From NCBI GenBank assembly GCA_029210125.1, contig JARGPR010000001.1, positions 454,812 through 518,811 of the forward strand: 64,000 nt of DNA, read 5' to 3'. Shown here piece after piece: positions 30,456 through 40,499 of this stretch (the stretch's first letter is position 1; each line of letters opens with the position of its first letter). The stretch comes from Pseudomonadales bacterium. Its GTDB lineage: Bacteria; Pseudomonadota; Gammaproteobacteria; Pseudomonadales; JAHRWD01. The notes beneath the pieces were generated by a model, which had not been told where the DNA came from, searched no databases, and worked only from the letters and a program-made list of their open reading frames with translations. A program made the translations under genes and the position numbers.

Positions 30456-31770
30456 GCAGATTCAGTTTGTCGCCAGAGCTGGTGGTCAAGTTAAAGGTAG
30501 TATTCGAGTACCCGGTGATAAATCGGTTTCACATCGCTCGATCATTTTGGGCTCAATCGCTGAAGGTACTACACGGGTAGAGGGGTTTCTTGAAGGCGAA
30601 GACAGCCTTGCTACGTTGCAAGCTTTTCGTGACATGGGCGTTGAAATCGAGGGTCCAGATCAAGGTTGTGTCACTATTCATGGGGTTGGATTGCACGGTT
30701 TAAAAAAGCCGGAAAAACCTTTGTATCTGGGTAATTCAGGCACCTCGATGCGCCTGCTAGCCGGTTTGCTGTCGGCGCAATCGTTTCCAGTCACCCTGAC
30801 TGGTGATTCATCGTTGAGTAAACGACCAATGAATCGCGTGGCTAAACCGCTGCGGGAGATGGGAGCGTTAGTAGCTACCAAGGAGGGTGGTCAGCCACCA
30901 CTGGAGTTTTTGGGTGGCTCCCGCTTAAAAGGTATTGATTATCAAATGCCGATCGCTAGTGCGCAGGTTAAATCCTGTTTGCTGTTAGCAGGTCTTTATG
31001 CTGAAGGTACGACCAGGGTGACGGAACCCGCACCTACGCGGGACCATACAGAGCGTATGCTAAAGGGTTTTGGTTATTCTGTTGAGTCAGAGCTAACACC
31101 CAATGGTAAGCAGATAAGCTTGAGTGGTGGTGGCGTATTAAAAGCGATTGATGTGCGGGTTCCCTCGGATATCTCCTCGGCTACTTTTTTCCTGGTTGCC
31201 GCGGCCATCACCCCGGGCTCAGATTTGAAACTGGAAAAAGTAGGTATTAATCCTACTCGTATTGGTGTGCTCAATATTCTTAAGCAAATGGGAGCAGATC
31301 TAACCCTATCGAACGAAACGGATGAAGGTGGTGAGCCGGTTGCGGATATTGAAATCCGCTACGCGCCATTGCGCGGTATTGATATTCCCGTTGATCAAGT
31401 GCCGCTGGCAATAGATGAATTCCCTGCCCTGTTTATTGCCGCTGCCTGTGCCGAGGGTACTACTCGGTTATCTGGTGCAGAGGAATTAAGAGTGAAGGAA
31501 AGTGATCGGATTCAGGTTATGGCGGATGGCTTGAGCGCCCTGGGCGTGACAAATCTGGTTAAGGAAGATGGCATCGTTATCGAAGGTGGGCCGATCCAGG
31601 GTGGCACCGTTGATAGCCATGGTGATCACCGGATCGCGATGTCCTTTGCAATTGCAGCGCTTCGATCTAGTGGTGAAATCCTGATTAATGACTGCGCTAA
31701 TGTGGCCACGTCATTTCCAGGTTTTGTTGAGTTGGTGAATCAAGTTGGAATGAACGTGACCAGTCGATAA
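30448..31770 (+). CDS. aroA: 3-phosphoshikimate 1-carboxyvinyltransferase (EPSP synthase)
   Basis: Sixth step of the shikimate pathway. The start is a TTG at 30448 that overlaps the tyrA stop, with AGGA seven bases upstream, giving 440 aa. Motifs: VPGDKSVSHRSIILGSIAEG (PEP and S3P binding), LGNSGTSMRLLAGLLS, RVKESDRIQVMADGL and DHRIAMSFAIAALRSSG. The LGNSGTSMRL motif, rather than LGNAGTAMRP, is of the class II type, often linked to natural glyphosate tolerance; that is inference from family pattern. Translation coupled to tyrA is likely. Confidence 0.95.
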   Translation: MSKQIQFVARAGGQVKGSIRVPGDKSVSHRSIILGSIAEGTTRVEGFLEGEDSLATLQAFRDMGVEIEGPDQGCVTIHGVGLHGLKKPEKPLYLGNSGTSMRLLAGLLSAQSFPVTLTGDSSLSKRPMNRVAKPLREMGALVATKEGGQPPLEFLGGSRLKGIDYQMPIASAQVKSCLLLAGLYAEGTTRVTEPAPTRDHTERMLKGFGYSVESELTPNGKQISLSGGGVLKAIDVRVPSDISSATFFLVAAAITPGSDLKLEKVGINPTRIGVLNILKQMGADLTLSNETDEGGEPVADIEIRYAPLRGIDIPVDQVPLAIDEFPALFIAAACAEGTTRLSGAEELRVKESDRIQVMADGLSALGVTNLVKEDGIVIEGGPIQGGTVDSHGDHRIAMSFAIAALRSSGEILINDCANVATSFPGFVELVNQVGMNVTSR

Positions 31771-31820
31771 GACCAGCTGGGTTTACCCATTTAGTAACGT
31801 AGGCAGAGAACCACTGATTA

Positions 31821-32531
31821 ATGTCACAAAACAAACCTCACAAACAGAGCAACTCATCTAATGATTCCGTGCCGGTGATTACCGTCGACGGCCCCAGTGG
31901 TTCTGGCAAAGGTACCCTGTGCCAAAAATTGGCTGATCAGCTAGGCTGGAAGCTTTTGGATAGCGGTGCACTGTACCGGTTGGTGGGTTATATCGCTGAT
32001 AAAAAAGGGGTCACAGATCCGGCGGGAATAGCGGACCAGGCGTTGAGGCTTGATATTGAATTTGTAACCGATTCATCAACCGGCGAGTTAAGGTCTATCC
32101 TTGAAGGTCGGGATGTTACTCGAGATATCCGTACTGAAAATTGTGGTGATTTGGCTTCGCGGGTGGCGGCACTTCCTGAAGTGCGTGCGGCACTATTGGA
32201 ACGTCAGAGGGCATTTTGTGAAATGCCTGGCCTGATTGCCGATGGCCGCGATATGGGTACAGTGGTTTTTCCTACTGCGCCCCTAAAGATTTTTCTGGAT
32301 GCGGACGCTGAAGAACGGGCGAATAGGCGCTATAACCAGTTGAAAGAAAAGGGTTTTGATGCTAGTCTCGCAAAAATTTTAGATGAGATTCGAGAGAGAG
32401 ACGCTAGAGACTTGCAGCGCTCCAGTTCCCCTTTGGCAATTGCCGAGGACGCGCTGGTTATCGATAGTTCAGCGATGAGCATTGATGAGGTGTTTAATAC
32501 CGTTCTTAAGGCGGCGGCACCGCTGATTTAG
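31821..32531 (+). CDS. cmk: Cytidylate kinase
   Basis: Phosphorylates CMP and dCMP. 236 aa with the P-loop [17 protein letters not shown], the substrate segment [11 protein letters not shown], and [20 protein letters not shown]. It lies between aroA and rpsA, as in most gammaproteobacteria. Confidence 0.96.
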   Translation: MSQNKPHKQSNSSNDSVPVITVDGPSGSGKGTLCQKLADQLGWKLLDSGALYRLVGYIADKKGVTDPAGIADQALRLDIEFVTDSSTGELRSILEGRDVTRDIRTENCGDLASRVAALPEVRAALLERQRAFCEMPGLIADGRDMGTVVFPTAPLKIFLDADAEERANRRYNQLKEKGFDASLAKILDEIRERDARDLQRSSSPLAIAEDALVIDSSAMSIDEVFNTVLKAAAPLI

Positions 32532-32593
32532 TCTTACATGGCTTGTTTTATGTGAGGTTTTTCTTGAGGTTTTTCACGAAAGAAGATTTTGTT

Positions 32594-32636
32594 ATCCGGT
32601 GAGTATATACGCCAGATTTTTCTGACCGGATTTTTT
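32594..32636 (+). terminator. Hairpin with T tract between cmk and rpsA
   Basis: ATCCGGT (32594-32600) pairs with ACCGGAT (32625-32631), followed by six T. The 24-base loop can form a small inner CAGA/TCTG stem. It may end the aroA-cmk transcript or act as an attenuator upstream of rpsA. Confidence 0.5.
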
Positions 32637-32643
32637 AAACTAC

Positions 32644-32662
32644 CCACGTGTTGGCAACGTGG
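32644..32662 (+). promoter_or_regulatory. rpsA: Hairpin in the rpsA leader
   Basis: CCACGT and ACGTGG enclose a seven-base loop, 57 bases before the rpsA ATG. The start itself has no clear Shine-Dalgarno sequence. E. coli rpsA likewise lacks a strong one and is regulated by S1 binding to structured leader RNA, so a similar role is plausible here. Confidence 0.4.
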
Positions 32663-32718
32663 CGTGGTCGATCTCTATCTTTAGATATCGATCATTATTT
32701 TTAACGGGTATATAAACA

Positions 32719-34404
32719 ATGAGCGAAAGCTTTGCAGATTTATTTGAAGAGAGTCTATTAACGGTAGAAATGACCCCCGGTGCAATTGTTACCGGTATTG
32801 TTGTTGATATTGACTCCGAATGGGTTACCGTTCACGCAGGTTTAAAATCTGAGGGTGTCATTCCTCGATTGCATTTCCTTGATGATGATGGCGAATTCAA
32901 ACTTGAGGTAGGTGACGAAGTTAATGTCGCTCTTGAGGCAGTTGAAGATGGCATGGGTGCAACCCGTTTGTCGCGTGAAAAAGCACGACGCGCCGAAGCC
33001 TGGACTGAGCTAGAAAAAGCTCAGGAAGAAGAAGAGATTGTACAGGGTATTATCAGCGGCAAAGTTAAAGGTGGCTTTACCGTGGACGTTCGCACTATCC
33101 GTGCGTTTCTGCCGGGTTCACTGGTAGATATTCGACCGGTTAAAGATACCACTCACCTTGAAGGCCAGGTGCTGGACTTTAAAGTGATCAAACTGGATCA
33201 AAAGCGAAACAATGTAGTCGTTTCACGACGTGCTGTGCTGGAAGCGGCTAATAGTGTTGAGCGTGAAGCGCTACTCGAAACATTGACCGATGGCGTAACC
33301 ATCAAAGGTATCGTTAAAAATCTTACCGATTACGGTGCGTTTATCGATCTTGGTGGTGTTGACGGCCTGCTGCACATTACCGATATGGCGTGGAAACGTA
33401 TCAAGCACCCAAGTGAATTGCTGAGTGTTGGTGATGAAATTGACGTTAAGGTTCTGAAATACGACAAAGAGAAAACGCGTGTTTCACTGGGCCTCAAGCA
33501 GCTTGGTGAAGATCCTTGGGTTTCCATCAAAAACCGTTACCCAATCAACAGTCGTGTGCAAGCAAAGGTTACTAACCTTACTGATTACGGTTGCTTTGCT
33601 GAACTTGAAGAGGGTATTGAAGGTCTGGTTCACGTTTCCGAAATGGACTGGACAAACAAAAACGTACACCCTTCCAAGATCGTTCAAGTGGGCGATGAAG
33701 TTGAAGTGATGGTTCTCGATATCGACGCGGACCGTCGTCGTATCTCGTTGGGTATTAAGCAATGTATCGCTAACCCGTGGGATTCTTTTGGTGAAAAATA
33801 TCAGAAGAACGATAAGGTTTCAGGTGTCATCAAGTCGATTACTGATTTTGGAATCTTTATCGGCCTGGAGGGCGGTATCGATGGTCTTATCCACTTGTCT
33901 GACATCTCCTGGAATGAAACTGGTGAAGATGCAGTTCGTGACTTTAAGAAGGGCGATGAAATCGAAACCCTGGTGTTGTCTATCGACCCAGAGCGTGAGC
34001 GTATTTCACTTGGAATTAAGCAGCTGATTAGCGACCCATTTGGCGAATATGTTGCCGAAAATGATAAGGGTTCAGTGGTCATTGGCACCGTTCTAGAGGT
34101 TGATGAAGCAGGTTTGGTTGTCGCACTTGCCGAAGACGTAACCGGCTATATGAAGGCTGGCGATATCAGTGCTGAGAAAGTTGCTGATGCACGCACGGCG
34201 TTTTCAGTAGGTGATTCTGTTCAATCGTCAATCTTCCAGATTGATAGAAAGAACCGTACCATTGGTCTTTCTATTCGTGCGAAAGATGCAGCAGAGGAGA
34301 AAGCAGCTGTTCAGGATCACAAAAAGCAGCAAGCAGAAGCAGAGGCACCTGCCACTACTATTGGTGATCTGATCAAAGCTCAGATGGGTAACTCAGAGAG
34401 CTAA
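32719..34404 (+). CDS. rpsA: 30S ribosomal protein S1
   Basis: 561 aa (E. coli 557) with six S1 (OB-fold) repeats, each ending in a form of ISLGIKQ ([42 protein letters not shown]). Repeats 1 and 2 bind the 30S subunit; 3-6 bind mRNA. The start [13 protein letters not shown] is family-typical. The leader holds two hairpins and no obvious ribosome-binding site. Confidence 0.98.
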   Translation: MSESFADLFEESLLTVEMTPGAIVTGIVVDIDSEWVTVHAGLKSEGVIPRLHFLDDDGEFKLEVGDEVNVALEAVEDGMGATRLSREKARRAEAWTELEKAQEEEEIVQGIISGKVKGGFTVDVRTIRAFLPGSLVDIRPVKDTTHLEGQVLDFKVIKLDQKRNNVVVSRRAVLEAANSVEREALLETLTDGVTIKGIVKNLTDYGAFIDLGGVDGLLHITDMAWKRIKHPSELLSVGDEIDVKVLKYDKEKTRVSLGLKQLGEDPWVSIKNRYPINSRVQAKVTNLTDYGCFAELEEGIEGLVHVSEMDWTNKNVHPSKIVQVGDEVEVMVLDIDADRRRISLGIKQCIANPWDSFGEKYQKNDKVSGVIKSITDFGIFIGLEGGIDGLIHLSDISWNETGEDAVRDFKKGDEIETLVLSIDPERERISLGIKQLISDPFGEYVAENDKGSVVIGTVLEVDEAGLVVALAEDVTGYMKAGDISAEKVADARTAFSVGDSVQSSIFQIDRKNRTIGLSIRAKDAAEEKAAVQDHKKQQAEAEAPATTIGDLIKAQMGNSES

Positions 34405-34504
34405 GCTGCTGTAGTTCATGGAGTGGAGCTGGGATTATGTTGAGCGGTAGTTTAAGTAAAGATCGAGTCATGTTCGAAATGAAGAGTTCATATCGGGTGA
34501 AAGT

Positions 34505-34798
34505 GTGACGAAATCTGAGCTGATTGAAAAAATTGCCGCGCAGCAACCCCAGCTTTCCTTGAAAGATATTGAGCTGGCGGTTAAGGCTATATTAGAGCAG
34601 ATGTCTGACGTACTGGCTTCTGGTCAGCGTATTGAAGTTCGTGGTTTTGGTAGTTTTTCGCTCCATTATCGCTCGCCCAGGACAGGTAGGAACCCAAAAT
34701 CCGGTGACCCTGTTCGGCTTCAGGGTAAGTATGTCCCACACTTTAAGCCAGGCAAGGATCTACGCGAGCGTGTAAATAATAGTATTGCTAGCGATTAG
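34505..34798 (+). CDS. ihfB: Integration host factor subunit beta
   Basis: A 97-aa DNA-bending protein that pairs with IhfA. It starts at a GTG (34505) reading [11 protein letters not shown], as in E. coli. The DNA-binding arm [20 protein letters not shown] and the tail [18 protein letters not shown] are nearly invariant in the family. It lies 100 bp downstream of rpsA, the conserved gammaproteobacterial order, and is followed by a strong terminator. Confidence 0.98.
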   Translation: MTKSELIEKIAAQQPQLSLKDIELAVKAILEQMSDVLASGQRIEVRGFGSFSLHYRSPRTGRNPKSGDPVRLQGKYVPHFKPGKDLRERVNNSIASD

Positions 34799-34842
34799 TG
34801 TTTACCTGTTCTCGTTGAAGTTAGCCGGTAGAACGTTAGAAG

Positions 34843-34877
34843 AGCGGTATAGTTTTAAGCTATACCGCTTTTTTTTT
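34843..34877 (+). terminator. Rho-independent terminator after ihfB
   Basis: A perfect 10-bp stem AGCGGTATAG / CTATACCGCT with a seven-base loop, followed by nine T (34869-34877). The strongest terminator in the window. It separates the rpsA-ihfB transcript from lapA-lapB. Confidence 0.95.
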
Positions 34878-34915
34878 GATAGTCGGAAAGGTCTATAGAA
34901 TCGAGAGGAAATAAC

Positions 34916-35170
34916 GTGAAATATATAAAGCAACTGGTTGGCTTGTTATTGTTGATTCCAGTTATTTTGTTTGTGGTCATTTTTGTAACGGACAATCCAG
35001 AATTGATATCGATGCAACTGCTTGGTTTCTCTATAGGAACGCTATCATCTGGAGCCTGGATAATGTTGAGTTTTGTTGTCGGTGGGGTTGCTGGGCTATT
35101 GTCTGGATCGGTGATTATTTTTCGGTTAAGAACTCGTTTGATGCTACTGAATAGAAATTCCAATAACTAA
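34916..35170 (+). CDS. lapA: Lipopolysaccharide assembly protein A
   Basis: 84 aa, two membrane helices (about 6-26 and 43-66), DUF1049/LapA family: FVTDNPELISMQLLGFSIGT and VGGVAGLLSGSVIIFRLRTR. With LapB it controls LpxC turnover and LPS assembly. It is preceded by AGAGGA. The product is shorter than E. coli LapA (102 aa), lacking part of the C-terminal tail. Confidence 0.85.
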   Translation: MKYIKQLVGLLLLIPVILFVVIFVTDNPELISMQLLGFSIGTLSSGAWIMLSFVVGGVAGLLSGSVIIFRLRTRLMLLNRNSNN

Positions 35171-35228
35171 AGATCATCTTTCTTCGTTGAAAGTGCCGCT
35201 AAAAGTACCGAGAGCAGAGTAATACATT

Positions 35229-36467
35229 ATGGTTTTGCAGGATATTTTGATCCTTGTTTTGTTAGTTGCCGCCCTGGCAATAGGGTGGTGGCTCGGGCAG
35301 CGAGAGGGCAAACAAAAGGTTGACGAGGCCAGCGCAAAGCCCGCCTATTTCGCAGGTATTAATTACCTGTTAAATGAAGAAAAAGATGAAGCTATTGATT
35401 CTTTAATATCGGTGCTGGAAAAAAACAGTGATTCGGTGGATACCCACCTTGTGTTAGCTCATATGTTGCGTCGCAGAGGTGAAGTAGAGCGTGCGATACA
35501 GATCCATCAAAACTTACTGCTTGCACCAGACCTGACTGTGCTCAACAAGCAGCGGATTAATTTTGAGTTGGCGCAGGATTATATTTCGGTAGGTTTATAC
35601 GATCGTGCAGAGAGCCTGCTGTTAAGGGAAATTGAAAATGATACTGGCGATCAAAAATCCAGCTTCGAATATTTGCTGGAGATATACCAGGATACGAGAG
35701 AGTGGGAGCGCGCCATCGAGGTATCCGAGCGGCTTATTAGTCGAGAAGGTGTTTTTTGGCGCAATTTCTGGCCTCGACCAAAGTACCTAGAGGAAAAGCT
35801 AAAACACGCAGTGTCGCATTTCTATTGTGAGTTGGCTCTGGAAAAATTCACAGCAGGGGAGGTGCGAGCGGCGAAGAAATACTTAAAGCGTGCTTTGAAT
35901 ATCGATAATCAATCGGTGCGTGCCAATATGCAGTTGGCGCAACTGTATATGAGTGCCGCTGATTATCGCATGGCCATCAAGTGTTTAAAGTTAACGCGGT
36001 GGCAGGATCCAGAACTATTTCCTGAGATGTTACCACTCCTCACCAAGTGTTACCTCCAGCTGGGTGATGGGCAGGGGTTATTTGACTATTTGAAAGCAGT
36101 TATGGCGGAGATACCTTCGAGTCCGCTCGTGATCTTGCTCGGAGGGATGATAACCACGAATGAAGGTAATGACGCGGCGATTCAATTTATTATTGGTGAA
36201 CTCAACAAAAGGCCCTCACTTAGAGAACTCGATTTTTTGTTGGATCTAATAGCCAATGGAAGCGACGAGTCGATCAAGACCATTCAGCAGGTCGTCAAAG
36301 GGTTGCTTCATGGTCAGCACAATTACCGCTGTGATAATTGCGGATTTTCAGGTACCAATCTTCATTGGCACTGCCCGAGCTGCAAGCAATGGGGAACGAT
36401 TAAACCAAATATTCAGTTGGACCCTATGGTCCTGAGCAACTCAGCTACATCACCGCACTCGCCGTAA
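35229..36467 (+). CDS. lapB: Lipopolysaccharide assembly protein B
   Basis: 412 aa. An N-terminal helix anchors it in the inner membrane (about 4-20, ILILVLLVAALAIGWWLG). TPR repeats fill residues 40-370, with YFAGINYLLNEEKDEAIDSL as the family signature. The C-terminal rubredoxin-like knuckle reads YRCDNCGFSG and HWHCPSCKQWG (two CxxC pairs). LapB presents LpxC to FtsH and so sets lipid A output. Confidence 0.95.
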   Translation: MVLQDILILVLLVAALAIGWWLGQREGKQKVDEASAKPAYFAGINYLLNEEKDEAIDSLISVLEKNSDSVDTHLVLAHMLRRRGEVERAIQIHQNLLLAPDLTVLNKQRINFELAQDYISVGLYDRAESLLLREIENDTGDQKSSFEYLLEIYQDTREWERAIEVSERLISREGVFWRNFWPRPKYLEEKLKHAVSHFYCELALEKFTAGEVRAAKKYLKRALNIDNQSVRANMQLAQLYMSAADYRMAIKCLKLTRWQDPELFPEMLPLLTKCYLQLGDGQGLFDYLKAVMAEIPSSPLVILLGGMITTNEGNDAAIQFIIGELNKRPSLRELDFLLDLIANGSDESIKTIQQVVKGLLHGQHNYRCDNCGFSGTNLHWHCPSCKQWGTIKPNIQLDPMVLSNSATSPHSP

Positions 36468-36595
36468 AGCGATCTTGTTGACGACTAACGTGGTTTGTAG
36501 TGATAATCCAACAGCGTCTGGCGGGCTTTTGTCTGGCGTACAAAATGGGAGATCAGGATCTCCCTAAAGGATAAATAATCAACAAGGAGTTATAT

Positions 36596-36910
36596 ATGGA
36601 TATGTTTGGAAAATCCTTCCCCGAAAATAGGTTGGTGTGGATACGTACTGTAACGGCAATGTTGTTATTGGTTGGTGCACTGGCCGGCTCAGCTTTCGTG
36701 TTAGCGGAGGCGCAAAAGGTCAATATCAACACTGCGTCCGCAGCTCAGCTTGCTGCTGAATTGGCTGGTGTAGGGGAGAGTAAGTCCGTTGCGATCGTAG
36801 AAGATCGGCAAACCAGGGGTGCGTTTAAAACGCCCCAGGATATTACCCGGGTAAAGGGTATTGGTGAAGCCATACTTCTGAAAAATAAAAATCGTATTGT
36901 GGTCAAATAG
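36596..36910 (+). CDS. ComEA-like helix-hairpin-helix protein
   Basis: 104 aa with a signal or anchor sequence (about 15-38, VTAMLLLVGALAGSAFVLA) and one HhH DNA-binding domain (about 43-102: VNINTASAAQLAAELAGVGE, DITRVKGIGEAIL). Periplasmic ComEA-type proteins bind incoming DNA in transformable bacteria, but short versions occur in many non-competent species. A clear AAGGAG lies seven bases before the ATG. An 18-bp palindrome (36547-36564) lies just upstream. Confidence 0.85.
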   Translation: MDMFGKSFPENRLVWIRTVTAMLLLVGALAGSAFVLAEAQKVNINTASAAQLAAELAGVGESKSVAIVEDRQTRGAFKTPQDITRVKGIGEAILLKNKNRIVVK

Positions 36911-36935
36911 CCAGGAGTCAATCGTGTTTTGGCTT

Positions 36936-36971
36936 GCATGCGGCCTACCGGTTATCCGTTAGGCCGCATGC
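36936..36971. repeat. Long perfect inverted repeat after the ComEA-like gene
   Basis: GCATGCGGCCTA (36936-36947) and TAGGCCGCATGC (36960-36971) form a perfect 12-bp stem around 12 bases. The loop can extend it by three more pairs after one mismatch. No T run follows on either strand, so it is not a standard terminator; it could stabilise the 3' end of the transcript. Confidence 0.6.
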
Positions 36972-37085
36972 ACTGTTCAGTCGGATCTTTTGTATCGACG
37001 GCTAGCTTAAATCTATTTTGCTTATAAAGAAGGGGTTGTATAAACTTGCGCCTTTTTGCCCTCCTTAACCCTTGCTGGTGCCCTA

Positions 37086-38918
37086 GTGACTGAATTTCCG
37101 ACTGAAAAACTTCGTAATATTGCAATAATCGCGCACGTTGACCATGGCAAAACGACCCTGGTAGATGAGCTGCTTGGACAATCCGGTACGCTAAAAAAAG
37201 CTAGTGATGACGTTGAGCGGGTGATGGACTCCAATGATCTCGAGAAGGAACGAGGAATTACCATTCTATCCAAAACCACGGCGGTTAATTGGAACGGCTA
37301 CCGTATCAATATTGTAGATACCCCTGGTCACGCGGATTTTGGTGGTGAAGTAGAGCGTATTTTGTCGATGGTTGATTCGGTGCTTCTACTGGTTGATGCG
37401 GTTGAAGGGCCAATGCCCCAAACTCGTTTTGTGACTGAAAAAGCCTTTGCTCAAGGCCTGAACCCGGTTGTGGTCATTAATAAAGTTGATCGCCAGGGTG
37501 CCCGTCCCGATTGGGTGATTGATCAGGTTTTTGACCTGTTTGATAACCTTGGAGCTACCGACGAACAGCTCGATTTTCCTATTGTGTATGCTTCCGCTAT
37601 CCAGGGTATTTCGGGTTTAGATCACGAAAATATGCACGAAAATATGGGCCCTTTGTTCGAAACCATCGTCGAAAAAGTTGAACCTCCAAAGGTTGACCCC
37701 GAAGCACCTTTTCAGATGCAAATCACGACACTTGATTACTCAAGCTATGTGGGTGTCATCGGTATTGGTCGGATTACTCAAGGCCGAGTGACTACGAATA
37801 CCCCGGTAGTGGTACTGGATGACGAAGGCAAATCACGAAAAGGCCGTGTGCTAAAAATTATGGGTCACCTGGGCCTTGATCGTATCGATATTGACGAAGC
37901 CTCAGCAGGCGATATTATTTGTATCACGGGTGTAGACCCCCTGAGCATTTCAGATACGCTTTGTGATCCAGACCACCCAGTTGCATTGCCGCCATTAACG
38001 GTTGATGAGCCAACCGTTACGATGCAGTTTATGGTTAACTCTTCTCCTTTCTCCGGTAAAGATGGAAAATATGTAACCTCAAGGAATATTCGTGACCGGC
38101 TTGATCGAGAGCTGATTCACAACGTTGCATTAAGGGTAGAAGATACCGAAAACCCGGATTGTTTCCGTGTCTCAGGGCGTGGCGAGTTGCATCTGGGTAT
38201 CCTGCTAGAAACCATGCGACGGGAAGGTTATGAGCTAGCTATTTCTCAGCCGGAGGTCATCATTCAGGAGATCGACGGCGTTCTGCAGGAACCCTTCGAA
38301 GACTTGATCATTGATGTTGATGAGGAGCATCAGGGTTCGGTGATTGAAGCCTTGGGCAGTCGTCGTGGCGAATTAAAGGATATGGCTGCCGACGGTAAAG
38401 GCCGAATCCGTATCAGTTACACGATACCTTCCCGAAGCCTGATCGGTTTCCGAACCGAATTCATCACCATGACCTCCGGTACCGGTACCATCAATCATAA
38501 CTTCTCCCATTATGGTCCAGCAGCTGCCGATGTTTCACTGGGTCGTAAAAATGGTGTACTGATTTCAAATGGTATGGGGAAGGCCTCTGGCTTTGCGCTG
38601 TTTAACCTTCAGGCCCGCGGCCGTATGATTATTGACCCAAGTGAAGAGATATATGAAGGCATGGTGATCGGCATTCATTCACGGGACAACGACCTGACCG
38701 TAAACGCACTAAAGGGCAAACAATTAACCAATGTGCGTGCTTCAGGTACCGACGAAAACATAGTTCTGACCTCCCCCATTCGGTTTACTCTGGAAGAGGC
38801 GATGGAATTTATTGAGCCTGATGAGTTGGTGGAAATAACACCAAACCATATTCGGATCAGGAAGAAAGATCTCACTGAAAATGAGCGAAAGCGCAGCAGC
38901 CGAAGCAAAGACGCATAA
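37086..38918 (+). CDS. typA: Ribosome-associated GTPase TypA/BipA
   Basis: Translational GTPase involved in 50S assembly at low temperature and stress. From GTG 37086 ([14 protein letters not shown]) it is 610 aa, against 607 in E. coli. An upstream TTG at 37056 would add ten residues and is less likely. Motifs: [16 protein letters not shown] (P-loop), [12 protein letters not shown] (switch I), [29 protein letters not shown]. The BipA C-terminal domain holds [15 protein letters not shown]. The last 12 residues are basic. Confidence 0.96.
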   Translation: MTEFPTEKLRNIAIIAHVDHGKTTLVDELLGQSGTLKKASDDVERVMDSNDLEKERGITILSKTTAVNWNGYRINIVDTPGHADFGGEVERILSMVDSVLLLVDAVEGPMPQTRFVTEKAFAQGLNPVVVINKVDRQGARPDWVIDQVFDLFDNLGATDEQLDFPIVYASAIQGISGLDHENMHENMGPLFETIVEKVEPPKVDPEAPFQMQITTLDYSSYVGVIGIGRITQGRVTTNTPVVVLDDEGKSRKGRVLKIMGHLGLDRIDIDEASAGDIICITGVDPLSISDTLCDPDHPVALPPLTVDEPTVTMQFMVNSSPFSGKDGKYVTSRNIRDRLDRELIHNVALRVEDTENPDCFRVSGRGELHLGILLETMRREGYELAISQPEVIIQEIDGVLQEPFEDLIIDVDEEHQGSVIEALGSRRGELKDMAADGKGRIRISYTIPSRSLIGFRTEFITMTSGTGTINHNFSHYGPAAADVSLGRKNGVLISNGMGKASGFALFNLQARGRMIIDPSEEIYEGMVIGIHSRDNDLTVNALKGKQLTNVRASGTDENIVLTSPIRFTLEEAMEFIEPDELVEITPNHIRIRKKDLTENERKRSSRSKDA

Positions 38919-39001
38919 TGAGCGAGTAGCTTTCCTGTCCCTTAGATTTAAATAATGGATAGAAAAGTATTGGCTAAACAACAACCCTCGGGTTCTCGAC
39001 G

Positions 39002-39961
39002 ATGCAAATACTATATCCGGAAATCAAACCGTACCAACGCCACCTGCTGAAGGTGAGTGAGTTGCATGAGCTCTATCTGGATGAGAGCGGCAATCCAGAT
39101 GGCATACCGGTGTTGTTTGTGCATGGCGGCCCGGGTGCAGGCTGTGACGCCAACAGCCGCCGGTTCTTTGATCCCGATAAGTACCGAATCATCTGCTTTG
39201 ATCAACGTGGTTGCGGCCGCTCCACTCCCCATGCCGAACTACGTGAAAATAATACCTCGGCACTGGTTGAAGATATTGAAAAAATCCGCAAATATCTGGA
39301 TATAGAACGTTGCGTATTATTTGGAGGTTCCTGGGGCTCAACTCTGAGTCTGGTTTATGCGCAAACCTATCCCGACCGTGTGATGGGATTAGTTTTGCGG
39401 GGAATCTTTCTGTGTCGAGAACAGGATATAAATTGGTTTTACCAGGAAGGAGCCAATCGTTTTTTTCCTGATTTCTGGCAGGATTTTATCAAGCCAATTC
39501 CAGTAGACGAACGCACCAATATGATTGCCGCCTACCAGAAAAAATTTGGTAGTACGAATGAACTAGAAAGAATGGGTGCCGCAAAAGCTTGGTCAATATG
39601 GGAAGCTCAATGTTCCGGATTGCGACCCCAGCAGGAGATAGTGCGACGTTTCTCCAAACCTAACGTAGCCCTCGCTTTAGCATTGATTGAAAGTCATTTC
39701 TTCAGTCAAAATACCTTTCTTGAGTCCAATCAAATTATCAATAACGCTGACAAACTAAGCGATATTCCCGGAATTATCGTGCACGGCCGTTACGACATGG
39801 TCTGCCCCCTCGATAATGCGGTTGATCTCCAGAATAGATGGCCTGATTCTGAGCTGCATATTATTCGTGATGCTGGTCATGCTGCTTCGGAACCGGGCAT
39901 TGTAGATGCTTTGATTCGGGCAACCAATGAGTTCAGCAAGCGGTTTGATACTGCTAGTTGA
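39002..39961 (+). CDS. pip: Proline iminopeptidase
   Basis: Alpha/beta hydrolase (peptidase S33) releasing N-terminal proline. 319 aa: oxyanion segment FVHGGPGAGCDANS, nucleophile motif GGSWGSTLSLVYAQTYP, catalytic Asp in HGRYDMVCP and His in DAGHAASEPG. The length is standard. It is followed after 12 bases by dtd, the pip-dtd pairing seen in Pseudomonas. Confidence 0.94.
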   Translation: MQILYPEIKPYQRHLLKVSELHELYLDESGNPDGIPVLFVHGGPGAGCDANSRRFFDPDKYRIICFDQRGCGRSTPHAELRENNTSALVEDIEKIRKYLDIERCVLFGGSWGSTLSLVYAQTYPDRVMGLVLRGIFLCREQDINWFYQEGANRFFPDFWQDFIKPIPVDERTNMIAAYQKKFGSTNELERMGAAKAWSIWEAQCSGLRPQQEIVRRFSKPNVALALALIESHFFSQNTFLESNQIINNADKLSDIPGIIVHGRYDMVCPLDNAVDLQNRWPDSELHIIRDAGHAASEPGIVDALIRATNEFSKRFDTAS

Positions 39962-39973
39962 TTTAAAAAAACA

Positions 39974-40411
39974 ATGAAAGCATTGATTCAACGGGTTAGT
40001 TATGCGTCGGTATCAGTGGATGGCAATATAGTTGGAAAGATCGAAGCAGGGATTTTGCTGTTTCTAGGTATTGAAAAAGACGATACCAGTATCGAAGCTG
40101 ATAAACTTCTAAAAAGAGTATTGGGCTACCGGATTTTTCCCGACCAAAATGATCGAATGAATTTGAATATCGCCCAAGTTTTGGGCGGATTACTGGTGGT
40201 TTCTCAGTTCACACTGGTGGCAGATACTGGTAAAGGGCTACGCCCAGGGTTCTCCAGTGCTGCCCCTGCCGAGCAGGGTGAACATCTTTATAATTACTTC
40301 GTTAACAAAGCCAAAGCAGATCATCCAGTGGTCGCCACCGGTCAATATGGTGCGGATATGAAGGTTGAACTTCTGAACAATGGTCCTGTTACTTTTATGC
40401 TCGAAGTCTAA
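39974..40411 (+). CDS. dtd: D-aminoacyl-tRNA deacylase
   Basis: 145-aa proofreading enzyme hydrolysing D-amino acids from tRNA. It starts MKALIQRVSYASVSVDG. The two active-site motifs, SQFTL and GPVTF (here NNGPVTFMLEV), are intact, with LRPGFSSAAP between them. Translation is likely coupled to pip. Confidence 0.96.
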   Translation: MKALIQRVSYASVSVDGNIVGKIEAGILLFLGIEKDDTSIEADKLLKRVLGYRIFPDQNDRMNLNIAQVLGGLLVVSQFTLVADTGKGLRPGFSSAAPAEQGEHLYNYFVNKAKADHPVVATGQYGADMKVELLNNGPVTFMLEV

Positions 40412-40499
40412 GATGATTTTAAATGGTTGTCAGTGGCTAAAAAAGGCCTTGTTTCGAGTGTTTTTTCTTTTTCCCAATAGTCTTTGCAAGTAATAATCG

